Shown in pieces: positions 1 through 8,080 of a DNA stretch of 64,000 nt. Under the pieces are notes generated by a model. It was not told the origin of the DNA, did no database searches, and saw only the letters and a list, made by a program, of their open reading frames with translations. The stretch is from Pseudomonas sp. ML2-2023-3 (GTDB taxonomy: Bacteria; Pseudomonadota; Gammaproteobacteria; Pseudomonadales; Pseudomonadaceae): contig NZ_CP146343.1 of assembly GCF_037055275.1 (NCBI RefSeq), positions 3,692,501 to 3,756,500 on the forward strand, given 5' to 3'. How positions within the stretch are numbered: the first letter of the stretch is position 1; every line of letters begins with the position of its first letter. A program made the position numbers and the translations under genes.

Positions 1-213
1 CCCGAGGGCATCGCCGTGGCCATCGTACGGGTCAAGGCCATACGCCCGTTTGAACCGCAAGACGTGCCAGCGGCCTGTGCAAGCTATTACGAGGAGGGTT
101 GGCTGGCCTGGGAGCTGATCGATATCAGGCCGCTCATGCCCCCGGTTCCCATGCGGGCGGCACGGGGCATTTACACCACCGACATCCGGGCCGGCGACCT
201 GCAAACCAGCTGA
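1..213 (+). CDS. ASCH/PUA-like domain protein, 3' end (partial)
   Basis: The frame is open from base 1, so the gene starts upstream of the window; only the last 70 codons or so are present. The tail contains YEEGWLAWELIDIRPL followed by PPVPMRAARGIY. This resembles the end of ASCH domains, where an aromatic-rich YAW.L.N.R strand precedes a P.P.KG..G..W element. ASCH domains are small beta-barrel folds related to PUA and thought to bind RNA or nucleotides. It converges on the flagellar genes to its right with only 9 bases between stop codons and marks the left border of the flagellar cluster. The exact function cannot be told from this fragment. Confidence 0.55.
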   Translation, partial: PEGIAVAIVRVKAIRPFEPQDVPAACASYYEEGWLAWELIDIRPLMPPVPMRAARGIYTTDIRAGDLQTS

Positions 214-222
214 CCTCTCGAC

Positions 223-1269
223 TCAGCCCATCAACCCGACCACCCGGTGCCGCGACACATTGGCCTGGCATTGCACCAGTTGCGCCACTTTCAGGTAGTC
301 ACTGCCCTGCCCGGCTTCGCCCTCAAACACGCGACCGGCAAAGTCGTGGGCCCAGCGCTTTTCATCCTTGCTTTCGTGGCGACCGATCTGCTCCCGGACA
401 TGCCCCTGGCGCTGATTGAGTTGCTCGATGACCCCGTTGACCCGCACCAGCCCTTTGTCCACCGTGGCCATCAACTGACGCAGCTCGGCCCGGCCCGTAC
501 CTTTGGGCGCAATCAAGGGTGCGCCCAGCAGGTTTTCCTCCTTGCTGTGCACCGGGGTAAAACTGGCCCGGGCGAAGAGTTTGTCTTCACCCTGGATCGA
601 CATCTGGCCCTTGAGCTTGCCCCATTGCGACTCGGTGGCCGAGAAGCGCAATTTCGCTTCGCCGTTGACCTCGGCATGCAACCCGGCCTGGGCCAGGCTG
701 GTGTTGAAGCGGCGCAGGATCTGGCGCTCGTTCATGTCGTCGTCCAGCACCACGGCAATCGGCCCCGGCATGTGCCGCCCGGCACTGAACAGCAGGGTTT
801 CGCTGCCCGAGGCCTGTACCGCGTTCAGGGATTCAAGCCCCTGAATGCTGAAACGGCTGCGCAACGGCTGGTCCAGGTTAAGGCCCATCTGGGCATCGAC
901 ACTGGCGGCCGATAACCGGCTGCGGTTCTCCAGCAGGTCGTTGAGGCGATTGACAGAACGGGCCAGGGCTTCACCTTCGAGACCGCCCTTGGCCGGGCCG
1001 TTGAGGCTGCGGCCAAGATCACGCTTGAAACTGCTCAACTGCTCGGTGACCTGGGTCAGGTACAGGTGCGCGGCCTGAATGGAAGACGACTGCTGGTTCA
1101 ACTGCAGGCTCAGCCCGGCCATTTTCCCCGGCTGGCGCTGGGCGCTGGCCAATTCGGGCGGCCTGGCATTGCGCACACGCTGTTGGGGCACGGTGTCGCG
1201 CTGCTGGGCCTGAGTGCGCATGCCCAGGTCATAAGAAGCAATGGCCGAGCGTTCGTTTACAACTTTCAT
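223..1269 (-). CDS. LafW-like protein of lateral-type flagellar cluster
   Basis: A 348-residue protein encoded directly after flgL, 21 bases downstream and on the same strand. The start ATG has GGAAC about 9 bases upstream. No signal peptide or membrane segment is visible; the chain is rich in Gln, Ala and Leu with several amphipathic stretches, as in axial flagellar proteins. In Flag-2/lateral flagellar clusters of enterics and Aeromonas the gene after lfgL is lafW, called a hook-associated protein, and length and position fit that gene. The identity rests mainly on gene order. It is the last flagellar gene here; the next gene is an unrelated ASCH protein, so flagellin and cap genes that normally follow lafW are absent. 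Confidence 0.5.
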   Translation of the reverse strand: MKVVNERSAIASYDLGMRTQAQQRDTVPQQRVRNARPPELASAQRQPGKMAGLSLQLNQQSSSIQAAHLYLTQVTEQLSSFKRDLGRSLNGPAKGGLEGEALARSVNRLNDLLENRSRLSAASVDAQMGLNLDQPLRSRFSIQGLESLNAVQASGSETLLFSAGRHMPGPIAVVLDDDMNERQILRRFNTSLAQAGLHAEVNGEAKLRFSATESQWGKLKGQMSIQGEDKLFARASFTPVHSKEENLLGAPLIAPKGTGRAELRQLMATVDKGLVRVNGVIEQLNQRQGHVREQIGRHESKDEKRWAHDFAGRVFEGEAGQGSDYLKVAQLVQCQANVSRHRVVGLMG

Positions 1270-1290
1270 GTCGGGTGTTCCGGTTCTGGT

Positions 1291-2196
1291 TTACATCAGG
1301 TCAAACAAGGAAATGGCCGCTACGCGGGTATAGACCTTCTGGCTGGCCTGCATTGAAAGCTCGTAGCCACTGACCTGCAGGAACGCCCCGCCCATGTCCA
1401 GTTGCGACAGATCACCCTGGACTTTCTGGTTGGCCAACGACACATCGGCGTTGCCGTTGCCCAGCAGGGTCAGGGTGTTCTGGCGCCCGCCCAGCTCGGT
1501 CAGCCCGCCCAGCACGCGGCCGTGGGTCTGGTCCAGGCTGTCCAGCGTGTCCTTGAGCTGCTGGCGGGTGGCCGGGTCGTTGGGCGCGGCCTTCAGACTG
1601 TCGACCAGACTGTGCAGATCGTTCAGCAGGTCGGCATTGGGGCCCAGGATGTCCCTGGCCGTCACGTTGTCATCGATCATCACGCCATTGCCCACGACCG
1701 CCTGTCGGTGCTGGTCGTTGCCCGTCACGCTGTAGGTGCCGCTGGCCGGGTCAAAGGTCACGGCCGGGGTGTTGCTGAGCGTGCCCGAAAACAGGTAGTT
1801 GCCCGCTTCGTCCTTGGCGTTGAAGTAGCTCATGATGCTCTGTTCCAGGCTCGACATTTCATCGGCGATGGCCGAGAGATCCTCGCCGCTGTTGCTGTCG
1901 TTACCGGCCCACAGCAGCAGATCGCGCACGCCGAGCATGGCGTCGGAGCCGGACTTCAAATAGGTTTCCTGCACCATGAGGTTGTCCGATACCCGGCCGA
2001 TATTGAGGTTGTATTGTTCCAGGCTGGCCTGCTCGCGCTCGATACGCATCAGGCGGGCGCTGGCAATCGGGTCGTCCGAAGGTTTCTGGATGCGCAGGCC
2101 GCTGCCAATTTGTGCCTGCAGCTTGCCGATCGCCTCGGCGTTGCGGTTCATGTTGCTGTGCATCAGGGCAGAGGTGTGTACGTTGGTGATTCGCAT
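1291..2196 (-). CDS. flgL: Flagellar hook-filament junction protein FlgL (HAP3), second system
   Basis: A 301-residue protein with the classic flagellin-like N-terminus: MRITN near the start and QIGSGLRIQKPSDDPIAS at about residues 30-47, the SG.R...P.DDP motif shared by flagellins and FlgL. The C-terminus is also helical (LSMQASQKVYTRVAAISLFDLM). HAP3 joins the hook-associated protein FlgK to the filament and is exported by the flagellar type III apparatus. The gene lies between flgK and the lafW-like gene, all leftward. AAAGG about 11 bases upstream can serve as ribosome binding site. Length and ends look complete. Assignment to a lateral-type system comes from the neighbouring lafK-like regulator and gene order. 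Confidence 0.9.
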   Translation of the reverse strand: MRITNVHTSALMHSNMNRNAEAIGKLQAQIGSGLRIQKPSDDPIASARLMRIEREQASLEQYNLNIGRVSDNLMVQETYLKSGSDAMLGVRDLLLWAGNDSNSGEDLSAIADEMSSLEQSIMSYFNAKDEAGNYLFSGTLSNTPAVTFDPASGTYSVTGNDQHRQAVVGNGVMIDDNVTARDILGPNADLLNDLHSLVDSLKAAPNDPATRQQLKDTLDSLDQTHGRVLGGLTELGGRQNTLTLLGNGNADVSLANQKVQGDLSQLDMGGAFLQVSGYELSMQASQKVYTRVAAISLFDLM

Positions 2197-2232
2197 GTGT
2201 TCAGGCCTTTACTCAAGTCGATGTGCCGGGCT

Positions 2233-3597
2233 TCAGACAGCCGCCAGAATGGTGTCGAAAATACTGTTGGCGGTCTGAATGACCTTCATGTTGGCTTGCA
2301 GCGCCTTGTTGTAATCCATCACCGCCTGGGCTTCTTCGGTATCACTCACCGCACTCACGCTGTCGCGCTGGCTCTGGGCCTGCTCGGTGACGGTGGTGGC
2401 AGACTTGAGGTCGGCCTGGTTCTGTCGGCTGGCACTGGCCACATCCCCCAGCATGCCGCTGTAGGCTTCGCTCAACGTCACCGAGTTGCCGCCCACCGTG
2501 ACCCGGGTGTTTTTCAGTTCGATCAGGTCCAGCAACACCTGGTTGTTGCCGCTCTCGCCCGCGACACCGGACAGCGCCAGCTCCTCGGGTCTGACGTTAT
2601 TCATTTGCAACAGACCGTTGGTGCTGCTGGGGTCGAATGTCAGCAGCGGGCTGCCCGGGTTGCCATTGAGGTCAAAACCGGTCGCCAGGGTGTCATTGAC
2701 CAGGGTCGACAGGGCCCCGGCCATTTCCTTGAGGCTTTCACGGGCGGGCAGCAAGCTGTTGTGCTCGACGTTGTAGAGCCCGCCGAACGCGCCGCCCAGG
2801 GTGTCCTGATGCAAAGGGAAACTGGTGCCTGCAAAATTCAGCGCCACTTCCTGTTCACCTGCAGCGTTGAGGGTGATCGATAACTGGCCCGCGGTTTTGC
2901 CGCTGACCAGTGGCTGGCCGTTGGCCAGGGACACGGTCAGGGAGCCGTCGCGGCTTTCGCTCACGCGCACATCGGCGTACTTGCTCAGCTCGCCCACCAG
3001 GGACTCGCGGTGATCGCGCAGTGCAGAACTGTCGGCGCCGTTGGATTCGGCCTGCACGATTTTCTGGTTGAGCAGCGCCAGGTTATTGCTCAGACCGTTG
3101 ATTTCGGTGCCCATGGCCGAGCGTTGCTCATGCAGGCCCTTGAGCTGATTGTCGATATTGCTGTTGAGCCCGTTGAAGCGCTGGGTGAGATTTTTCATCT
3201 CGGACAGGATCTGCTGGCGCAACGGGATATCACCGGGGCTGCTGCTGGCAGCGCTCAGGGCAGCATAGAAGTTGTTGAGCCCGGTGCTCAGGTTGGAACC
3301 CTCCCCCGACATCACGCCTTCCAGCGAACTGAAGTAGTCCTGACCGGCCTGGTAGTAGTTCATGTCGGTGGTGGCACGCCACAGTTGCTGGGTCTTGAAG
3401 CTGTCGCTGATGCGTTTGACCCCGATTACGTTGACCCCGCCCCCCACCTGCTGGCCCTGCCCGCCGACCGAGCCCGTCTGCACGGACAAGCGGCTGTAAC
3501 CCGGGGTGCGGATGTTGGCAATGTTCTGTGCCGCCGCGTTCAGGGCGACTTGCGCCGCCGATACACCGGAATAACCGATCTGGCCCATGAGGCTCAT
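2233..3597 (-). CDS. flgK: Flagellar hook-associated protein FlgK (HAP1), second system
   Basis: A 454-residue protein. The N-terminus has the rod/hook-family signature: SAAQVALNAAAQNIANIRTPGYSR at about 14-37, the ANxxTPGYSR motif of FlgK. The C-terminus ends with the D0 helix (EAQAVMDYNKALQANMKVIQTANSIFDTIL). HAP1 forms the first junction ring on the distal hook. It is shorter than the polar FlgK of Pseudomonas (over 650 residues), as expected for lateral-type HAP1. Its ATG overlaps the stop of the upstream transglycosylase frame (ATGA), so translation of the two is probably coupled. The chain shows no internal damage. Confidence 0.93.
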   Translation of the reverse strand: MSLMGQIGYSGVSAAQVALNAAAQNIANIRTPGYSRLSVQTGSVGGQGQQVGGGVNVIGVKRISDSFKTQQLWRATTDMNYYQAGQDYFSSLEGVMSGEGSNLSTGLNNFYAALSAASSSPGDIPLRQQILSEMKNLTQRFNGLNSNIDNQLKGLHEQRSAMGTEINGLSNNLALLNQKIVQAESNGADSSALRDHRESLVGELSKYADVRVSESRDGSLTVSLANGQPLVSGKTAGQLSITLNAAGEQEVALNFAGTSFPLHQDTLGGAFGGLYNVEHNSLLPARESLKEMAGALSTLVNDTLATGFDLNGNPGSPLLTFDPSSTNGLLQMNNVRPEELALSGVAGESGNNQVLLDLIELKNTRVTVGGNSVTLSEAYSGMLGDVASASRQNQADLKSATTVTEQAQSQRDSVSAVSDTEEAQAVMDYNKALQANMKVIQTANSIFDTILAAV

Positions 3598-4190
3598 GTT
3601 TCAATCTCCTTGCGCGCAACCCGCATGTTCTGGGCAAAGGCCGGTGAACTCAGTTCGGCTGCACGGCTGACGGTGGTAGTGAGGTCCTGTGTGCTTGAGG
3701 CGACCGCAATGGCGTCCGACTTAAATGCCAGGCCATCAATCTTCCCGCTGCGCGTAGCAGCGGACGGCGCTCTGGGTGACACACCGCTCTGGCCAAGGTC
3801 GGCCAGGATCGAACGGGTGTAGTTGCGGGTTTCCTTGAACGGAATGCGCTCCACCCACTGACTGACGCTGATCGTGCCCTGGCGCGGGTCGCCATTGCTC
3901 TTGAGCCACTCATCCACTCGCCCGGGCCCGGCGTTGTACGCCGCCACCGCCAGCGCCGTGGCGCCGTCATAGCGCTTGAGCAGTTTGTCCAGATACGCCG
4001 TGCCCAACTGCTTGTTGTACTCGCCATCACGGGTCAGGCGCTGCTCGTTGTAGTGCAGGTTCAGCTCCTGGGCCATTTCCCGGGCCGTGCCCGGCATCAG
4101 TTGCATCAGGCCACGGGCGCCCTTGGGCGAGACCACCGCCACCCGCCCGCCCGACTCGTGCTGGATGACCTTTTCCACCAGCGCAACCAA
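3594..4190 (-). pseudogene. Flagellar SLT-type transglycosylase, lfgJ remnant lacking its 5' part
   Basis: The frame encodes a lytic transglycosylase (SLT) domain: catalytic Glu in VIQHESGGR (about residues 8-16), then SPKGARGLMQLMPGTA, YLDKLLKRYDGATALAVAAYNAGPG and IPFKETRNYTRSIL, followed by about 65 low-complexity residues. In lateral flagellar clusters the gene just before flgK is flgJ, which cuts peptidoglycan for rod assembly and has an N-terminal rod-binding domain. Here that domain, any start context and any export signal are missing. The only early start is a TTG just ahead of the domain, and the frame continues open upstream (GSGSGRHGWQRGIDSLGKGAAGL) inside the lafK gene in another frame. 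I read this as the 3' half of lfgJ joined to lafK by a deletion. A leaderless muramidase translated from the TTG is the alternative. Confidence 0.7.
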
Positions 4191-5536
4191 CCCGGCAGCC
4201 CCCTTGCCAAGGCTGTCGATACCGCGCTGCCAGCCGTGGCGGCCAGACCCAGATCCTGCGGCTGGATGAACAGCCCTTTGCGCAGGATCAGCGCCCGTTG
4301 CAGGGTGTTTTCCAGTTCGCGCACATTGCCCGGCCAGTCATGTTGCAAGAGCGCCTGGCAGGCCTGTTCGGTGAGCAGGCCATCTGCATCTTCCTGGGGG
4401 GCGTACTGGCGGATAAAACGGTGGGCCAGGGCCAGCACATCGTCCTGACGCTCGCGCAACGGGCTGATGTGCAGCGGCAGCACGTCCAGACGAAACATCA
4501 GGTCGGCGCGGAACCGCCCCTGGGCCACCTCTTCGCTCAGGTCGCGGTTGGTTGCAGCAATAATGCGCACGTCCAGGGCGATTTCCTTGTGCCCGCCCAG
4601 ACGCTCCACGCGCTGTTCCTGCAACACGCGCAACAGTTTGGCCTGCAGGCCCAGGGGCAACTCGCCGATCTCGTCCAGCAGCAAGGTGCCGCCATTGGCC
4701 ATTTCAAACTTGCCGCACTGGGCCGTCACCGCGCCGGTAAAGGCGCCGCGCTCATGACCGAACAGCAGGGATTCGAGCATTTGCTCGGGGATGGCCGCGC
4801 AATTGACAGCCACAAACGGGGCATTGTCGCCGGAGGCAAAACGGTGAATGTAGCGCGCCATCATCTCTTTGCCGGTGCCGGTTTCACCGGTAATCAGGAT
4901 CGGCGCACGGGTCACGGCCACCCGCTGGGCCATCGCCAGCAGACGGCGCCCCGCTGCCGAACACGACACAAAGCTTTCCTGGGCACTGGCCGCCGCCGCA
5001 TGCCGCTGCAACAACGCCTTGATCTGGGTGGCACTGAACGGCGCCAGCAGGTAGTCCACGCACCCTCTTTCAAGCAGCGCCGTTGCACGTTCCTGCTCGG
5101 CGTACTCGACAACCGGAACAATACTTATATGGCGGGCGTGACGAATAAGGTTTTCAGTCTCGGCATTTAACAGTTGAACTGAAAAGCCGCTGACAAACAC
5201 AAACACCAGGGTGGTTTGATTGAACACTTGCGTGTGCAACTGGCTATAACTTTCAACACAGATCACAGGACAATGTTGTTCAGACAAACTGTCGACCAGT
5301 ATTGAATACCCTTTATTGTCCGGGTGACCCACCACAATAACGGGAGGGTGTTCGGCGCGGGGCTCAAACGAGGCCGTAGCGGGATGACTATACGAATTAA
5401 TAACCGGTCTCACCGTGTATACCTGCGGTTTGGATCGCATGTGTCTGTCGGCATGAATGCGGGCACCCGGCGTGGGGAAGTGTTCATGACGGTGCGATAC
5501 CTGTGCGTGTTCGTTTCGGGTGCTGGCTGCACTCAA
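4106..5536 (-). CDS. lafK: LafK-like sigma-54-dependent activator, C-terminal HTH lost
   Basis: NtrC/FleQ-type regulator. N-terminal receiver-like region (PPVIVVGHPDNKGYSILVDS onward, about residues 64-190), then a full AAA+ domain: Walker A GETGTGKE, the sigma-54 contact loop GAFTGA, Walker B GTLLLDEIGELP, the R finger region RFRADLMFRLDVLPL and WPGNVRELENTLQRALIL. Activators of this class end in a Fis-type helix-turn-helix. Here, soon after IQPQDLGLA, the chain continues as STALARGLPGWLRWWKRSSSTSRAGG, which is an out-of-frame reading of the transglycosylase gene, so no DNA-binding domain exists. Divergent from fliM, as lafK is from lfiM in Flag-2 loci. The start is uncertain: TTG at 5536 (AGG 5 bases upstream) or ATG at 5440. 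It probably cannot bind DNA specifically. Confidence 0.82.
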   Translation of the reverse strand: MSAASTRNEHAQVSHRHEHFPTPGARIHADRHMRSKPQVYTVRPVINSYSHPATASFEPRAEHPPVIVVGHPDNKGYSILVDSLSEQHCPVICVESYSQLHTQVFNQTTLVFVFVSGFSVQLLNAETENLIRHARHISIVPVVEYAEQERATALLERGCVDYLLAPFSATQIKALLQRHAAAASAQESFVSCSAAGRRLLAMAQRVAVTRAPILITGETGTGKEMMARYIHRFASGDNAPFVAVNCAAIPEQMLESLLFGHERGAFTGAVTAQCGKFEMANGGTLLLDEIGELPLGLQAKLLRVLQEQRVERLGGHKEIALDVRIIAATNRDLSEEVAQGRFRADLMFRLDVLPLHISPLRERQDDVLALAHRFIRQYAPQEDADGLLTEQACQALLQHDWPGNVRELENTLQRALILRKGLFIQPQDLGLAATAGSAVSTALARGLPGWLRWWKRSSSTSRAGGWRWSRPRAPVA

Positions 5537-5832
5537 GCAGCCTGTAAAGACTCACGTTCCTGTGACCGTTCGAACTGTAGGCAAGGTCGCGACAAAACTG
5601 AAATCATTAACCATCAAATCGTCCTGATCCTTATCAAACGGCGATTTGACAGTTTTTGATTTAGGAATTTCTACCCGGGTTCCTATACTCGCCACCAGCC
5701 AGGCGCTCCCCGCCCCCAGCAGGCAGCGGATGTCTGCTTCTCGATTCCAGGAAACGAATCACCTGCCCCTTCCAGGCAGACACGAGAAACAAAAGGATGC
5801 GCGCTACAACTTCCAGGAACGATCTTTTCACT
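5537..5832. promoter_or_regulatory. Divergent control region between lafK and fliM
   Basis: About 260-300 bases separating the two diverging transcription units, visibly less GC-rich than the genes. A TTGACA at 5646-5651 with a 17-base spacer to TTCTAC (5669-5674) is the best sigma-70-like candidate for the rightward fliM operon; TATACT at 5683-5688 is another possible -10. No convincing -24/-12 sigma-54 promoter (TGGCAC-N5-TTGC) was found. The promoter choice is tentative. Confidence 0.3.
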
Positions 5833-6672
5833 ATGACTGGTTATAGAAAAGTTCAACATCAGGTGCCCGCAGACGACCTGTTGTTTTTAAAGCCCGAAAA
5901 ACTGGGCCGGTACTATCACAAAGTACCTATTTATATAAAAGAGCTGGCAGGCAAATACCCAAAGGCACTGAGCGATTACTTTTTAAGTACCTATCGAATC
6001 AACAGCGATCTGCTGGAAGTGGTTGTCCATGAAACACAACAACCGGATCCGCAATGCAGGTACATGACCGCTATCGGCAAAATCGGTTTCAGTATCGAGC
6101 GCCCGTTATTAAGCGAGTTGCTGGAAAGTTACTACGGTGGCTCCACCCCCCCTGCCCAGGACGAGCCGCCGGTCAGTTCCTCGGAACACCGCATGCGTAC
6201 GCGGCTGGGTGTCGATGTCTCGACCATTTGTGCCCGCATCCTGATGGGGGACATCCCCCTGGGCACGGTCGACAGTTCGGTGAGCACCTATGAAGAGATT
6301 CACTGGGCCTACTGCATCGAGTTCGTGTTTTGCAGCACCGCCACCCAGTTGGTGTCGTCGGTGTTCCTGTCTCTGGATGCCCATGCCGTCGATGAGCTGA
6401 CGCGCCGCCTGAGCGATGACCAGCCCTCGTCCCAGTCCGACGGCGCCGGGTACCCCATCGTCGAATTGCCGGTACACCTGGACTGCGTACTGGCACGGGC
6501 ACACATGCCCCTGGGCAAGGTGCTGGCGTTGCAAGTGGACGACATCCTGATGGTGCGTTTGCTGGAGCGCTGTGAAGTGCATATCAAGCAGCAAAAATTG
6601 TTTCACGGGGCCATTTCCGAAGATGACGGCGCCTTGTTTTTAACCTCTCTCGACAGTGTTAACAGCCAATGA
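5833..6672 (+). CDS. fliM: Flagellar motor switch protein FliM, second system
   Basis: The encoded protein resembles lateral-type FliM: a middle CheC-like region (KYPKALSDYFLSTYRINSDLL ... SDLLEVVVHE) and a C-terminal surface-presentation (SpoA) domain at about residues 190-275 (PIVELPVHLDCVLARAHMPLGKVLALQVDDIL...). FliM sits in the C-ring and with FliG and FliN sets torque and rotation sense. The conserved N-terminal CheY-binding peptide of polar FliM (LSQDEIDALL) is not evident, suggesting this switch would not take the usual CheY input. Two starts are possible: ATG at 5797, whose AAAGG abuts the codon, and ATG at 5833 with AGGAACG upstream; I prefer the latter. The stop overlaps the fliN start (AATGA), so it opens the fliMNPQR-flhBA operon. 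Confidence 0.82.
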   Translation: MTGYRKVQHQVPADDLLFLKPEKLGRYYHKVPIYIKELAGKYPKALSDYFLSTYRINSDLLEVVVHETQQPDPQCRYMTAIGKIGFSIERPLLSELLESYYGGSTPPAQDEPPVSSSEHRMRTRLGVDVSTICARILMGDIPLGTVDSSVSTYEEIHWAYCIEFVFCSTATQLVSSVFLSLDAHAVDELTRRLSDDQPSSQSDGAGYPIVELPVHLDCVLARAHMPLGKVLALQVDDILMVRLLERCEVHIKQQKLFHGAISEDDGALFLTSLDSVNSQ

Positions 6673-7040
6673 ACACCTCCATCTCCGATTCCGACTTCGA
6701 CAACCTTCTCAATGACACGCTGCCTGCCTTTGACGACGACCTCGCGCCTGCGCCCAGCCCCCCTGAAGCGGCTCCCCTGCCCCATCAGGACTTGAAGTTT
6801 TTCGGCAAGATCCCGGTCACCGTCACCCTGGAAGTGGCCTCAACGGAAATTACCCTGCGCGAGCTGATGGACGTTGACGCCAGCAGTGTGATTGCCCTGG
6901 ACAAGCTGGCTGGCGCGCCACTGGACGTCAAGGTCAACGGCGCCCTGTTTGCCAAGGCCGAAGTGGTCGTGGTGCATGGCAACTACGGCCTGCGGATTGT
7001 GGAACTCAGCGGCTCCAGCCTGAGTGACCTGGCGTTATGA
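6669..7040 (+). CDS. fliN: Flagellar motor switch protein FliN, second system
   Basis: A 123-residue protein with an acidic N-terminal tail and a C-terminal SpoA domain: FFGKIPVTVTLEVASTEITLRELMDVDASSVIALDKLAGAPLDVKVNGALFAKAEVVVVHGNYGLRIVEL matches FliN (I.V.V..ELG...I...EL..L..GSV..L....G...DI..NG...A.GEVV.....FGVRI). FliN lines the base of the C-ring and helps to dock the export chaperone complex. It overlaps fliM upstream and fliP downstream by 4 bases each, a translationally coupled operon. Full-length and undamaged. Confidence 0.92.
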   Translation: MNTSISDSDFDNLLNDTLPAFDDDLAPAPSPPEAAPLPHQDLKFFGKIPVTVTLEVASTEITLRELMDVDASSVIALDKLAGAPLDVKVNGALFAKAEVVVVHGNYGLRIVELSGSSLSDLAL

Positions 7041-7804
7041 AACTGATCAAGCCAGCCGCGTTCTGCATTCTGGTCATGCTCGTGGCGTGTGTACCGCAAT
7101 GGGCCCTGGCGGCCAACGGCGAGATCTCGCTGTTCAGCCTCAATGACGGTGAAAACGGCCAGGAACTGAGCATCAAGCTGCAAATCCTGGTGATGATGAC
7201 GCTGCTGGGTTTCTTGCCGGCCATGTTGATGATGATGACCAGCTTTACGCGCTTCATCATCGTGCTGGCCATCCTGCGCCAGGCCCTGGGCCTGCAGCAG
7301 AGCCCGCCCAACCAGATTCTGATCGGTATCGCGCTGTGTCTGACCATGCTGGTCATGCGCCCGGTGTGGCAGGAGGTCTACCACGATGCCTACCAGCCGT
7401 TCCAGAACGATCAGATCACCATGGATCAGGGCCTGGACGTGGCCAAAAAGAGCATCAGCGGTTTTATGCTCGCACAAACCAACAAGGCCTCCCTGGAGAC
7501 CATGGTGGCGCTGGCCAACGAAACATTGCCCGAAAACCTTGAGGACCTCGACTTCTCCCTGCTGTTGCCGTCTTTCGTGCTCAGTGAGGTGAAAGCCGCA
7601 TTCCAGCTGGGGTTCATGATCTTTCTGCCGTTTCTGGTGATTGACCTGGTGGTCGCCAGTGTCTTGATGGCAATGGGCATGATGATGCTCTCACCCATGA
7701 TGATTTCACTGCCCTTCAAGCTCATGGTGTTCGTGTTGGTGGATGGCTGGGCCCTGTTGATGGGCACCCTGGCCAGCAGCATCCAGCCCTTTGGAGGTTC
7801 GTGA
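7037..7804 (+). CDS. fliP: Flagellar type III export protein FliP, second system
   Basis: A 255-residue inner-membrane protein with an N-terminal cleavable-looking signal (MKLIKPAAFCILVMLVACVPQWALA) and four further hydrophobic segments. Diagnostic FliP stretches are present: QILVMMTLLGFLPAMLMMMTSFTRFIIVL, RQALGLQQSPPNQILIGIAL, and LPSFVLSEVKAAFQLGFMIFLPFLVIDLVVASVLMAMGMMMLSP. FliP forms the pentameric core of the FliPQR export gate. The length is normal. Overlaps fliN and abuts fliQ. Confidence 0.96.
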   Translation: MKLIKPAAFCILVMLVACVPQWALAANGEISLFSLNDGENGQELSIKLQILVMMTLLGFLPAMLMMMTSFTRFIIVLAILRQALGLQQSPPNQILIGIALCLTMLVMRPVWQEVYHDAYQPFQNDQITMDQGLDVAKKSISGFMLAQTNKASLETMVALANETLPENLEDLDFSLLLPSFVLSEVKAAFQLGFMIFLPFLVIDLVVASVLMAMGMMMLSPMMISLPFKLMVFVLVDGWALLMGTLASSIQPFGGS

Positions 7805-8076
7805 TGATGACGCCTGAAGTCGCCGTGGGCCTGGTGGGCCACGCCGTATTGATCACGGGCCTGATTGTCTGCGTGCTGGTGGTGCCCAGCCTGCTCGGAG
7901 GCCTGCTGGTGAGCGTGTTTCAGGCCGCGACCCAGATCAACGAACAGATGCTCAGCTTTCTGCCGCGCCTGCTGATCACCCTGGGCATGCTGATGTTTGC
8001 CGGTCACTGGATCTTGCGCAAACTCAGCGACCTGTTTATCGAAACCTTCAAGATCGCCGGGTCCCTGGTGGGCTGA
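7804..8076 (+). CDS. fliQ: Flagellar type III export protein FliQ, second system
   Basis: About 90 residues with two transmembrane helices joined by a charged loop: MMTPEVAVGLVGHAVLITGLIVCVLVVPSLLGGLLVSVFQAATQINEQMLSFLPRLLITLGMLMFAGHW. The FQAATQI.E.....PK motif of FliQ is recognisable. FliQ lines the export gate with FliP and FliR. I place the start at ATG 7804, overlapping the fliP stop; a GTG at 7801 and a second ATG at 7807 are in the same frame. Full-length. Confidence 0.94.
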   Translation: MMTPEVAVGLVGHAVLITGLIVCVLVVPSLLGGLLVSVFQAATQINEQMLSFLPRLLITLGMLMFAGHWILRKLSDLFIETFKIAGSLVG

Positions 8077-8080
8077 GCCG

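Noticed and set aside
1402..2883. A 493-codon open frame opposite flgL and flgK
   Set aside because: It is the mirror of two well-supported flagellar genes in GC-rich DNA; Gly/Val/His/Gln-rich translation with no family signal.
5523..5538. GG-N10-GC pair as a sigma-54 promoter for fliM
   Set aside because: Only the GG and GC cores match TGGCAC-N5-TTGC; it overlaps the proposed lafK start and such pairs occur by chance in GC-rich DNA.
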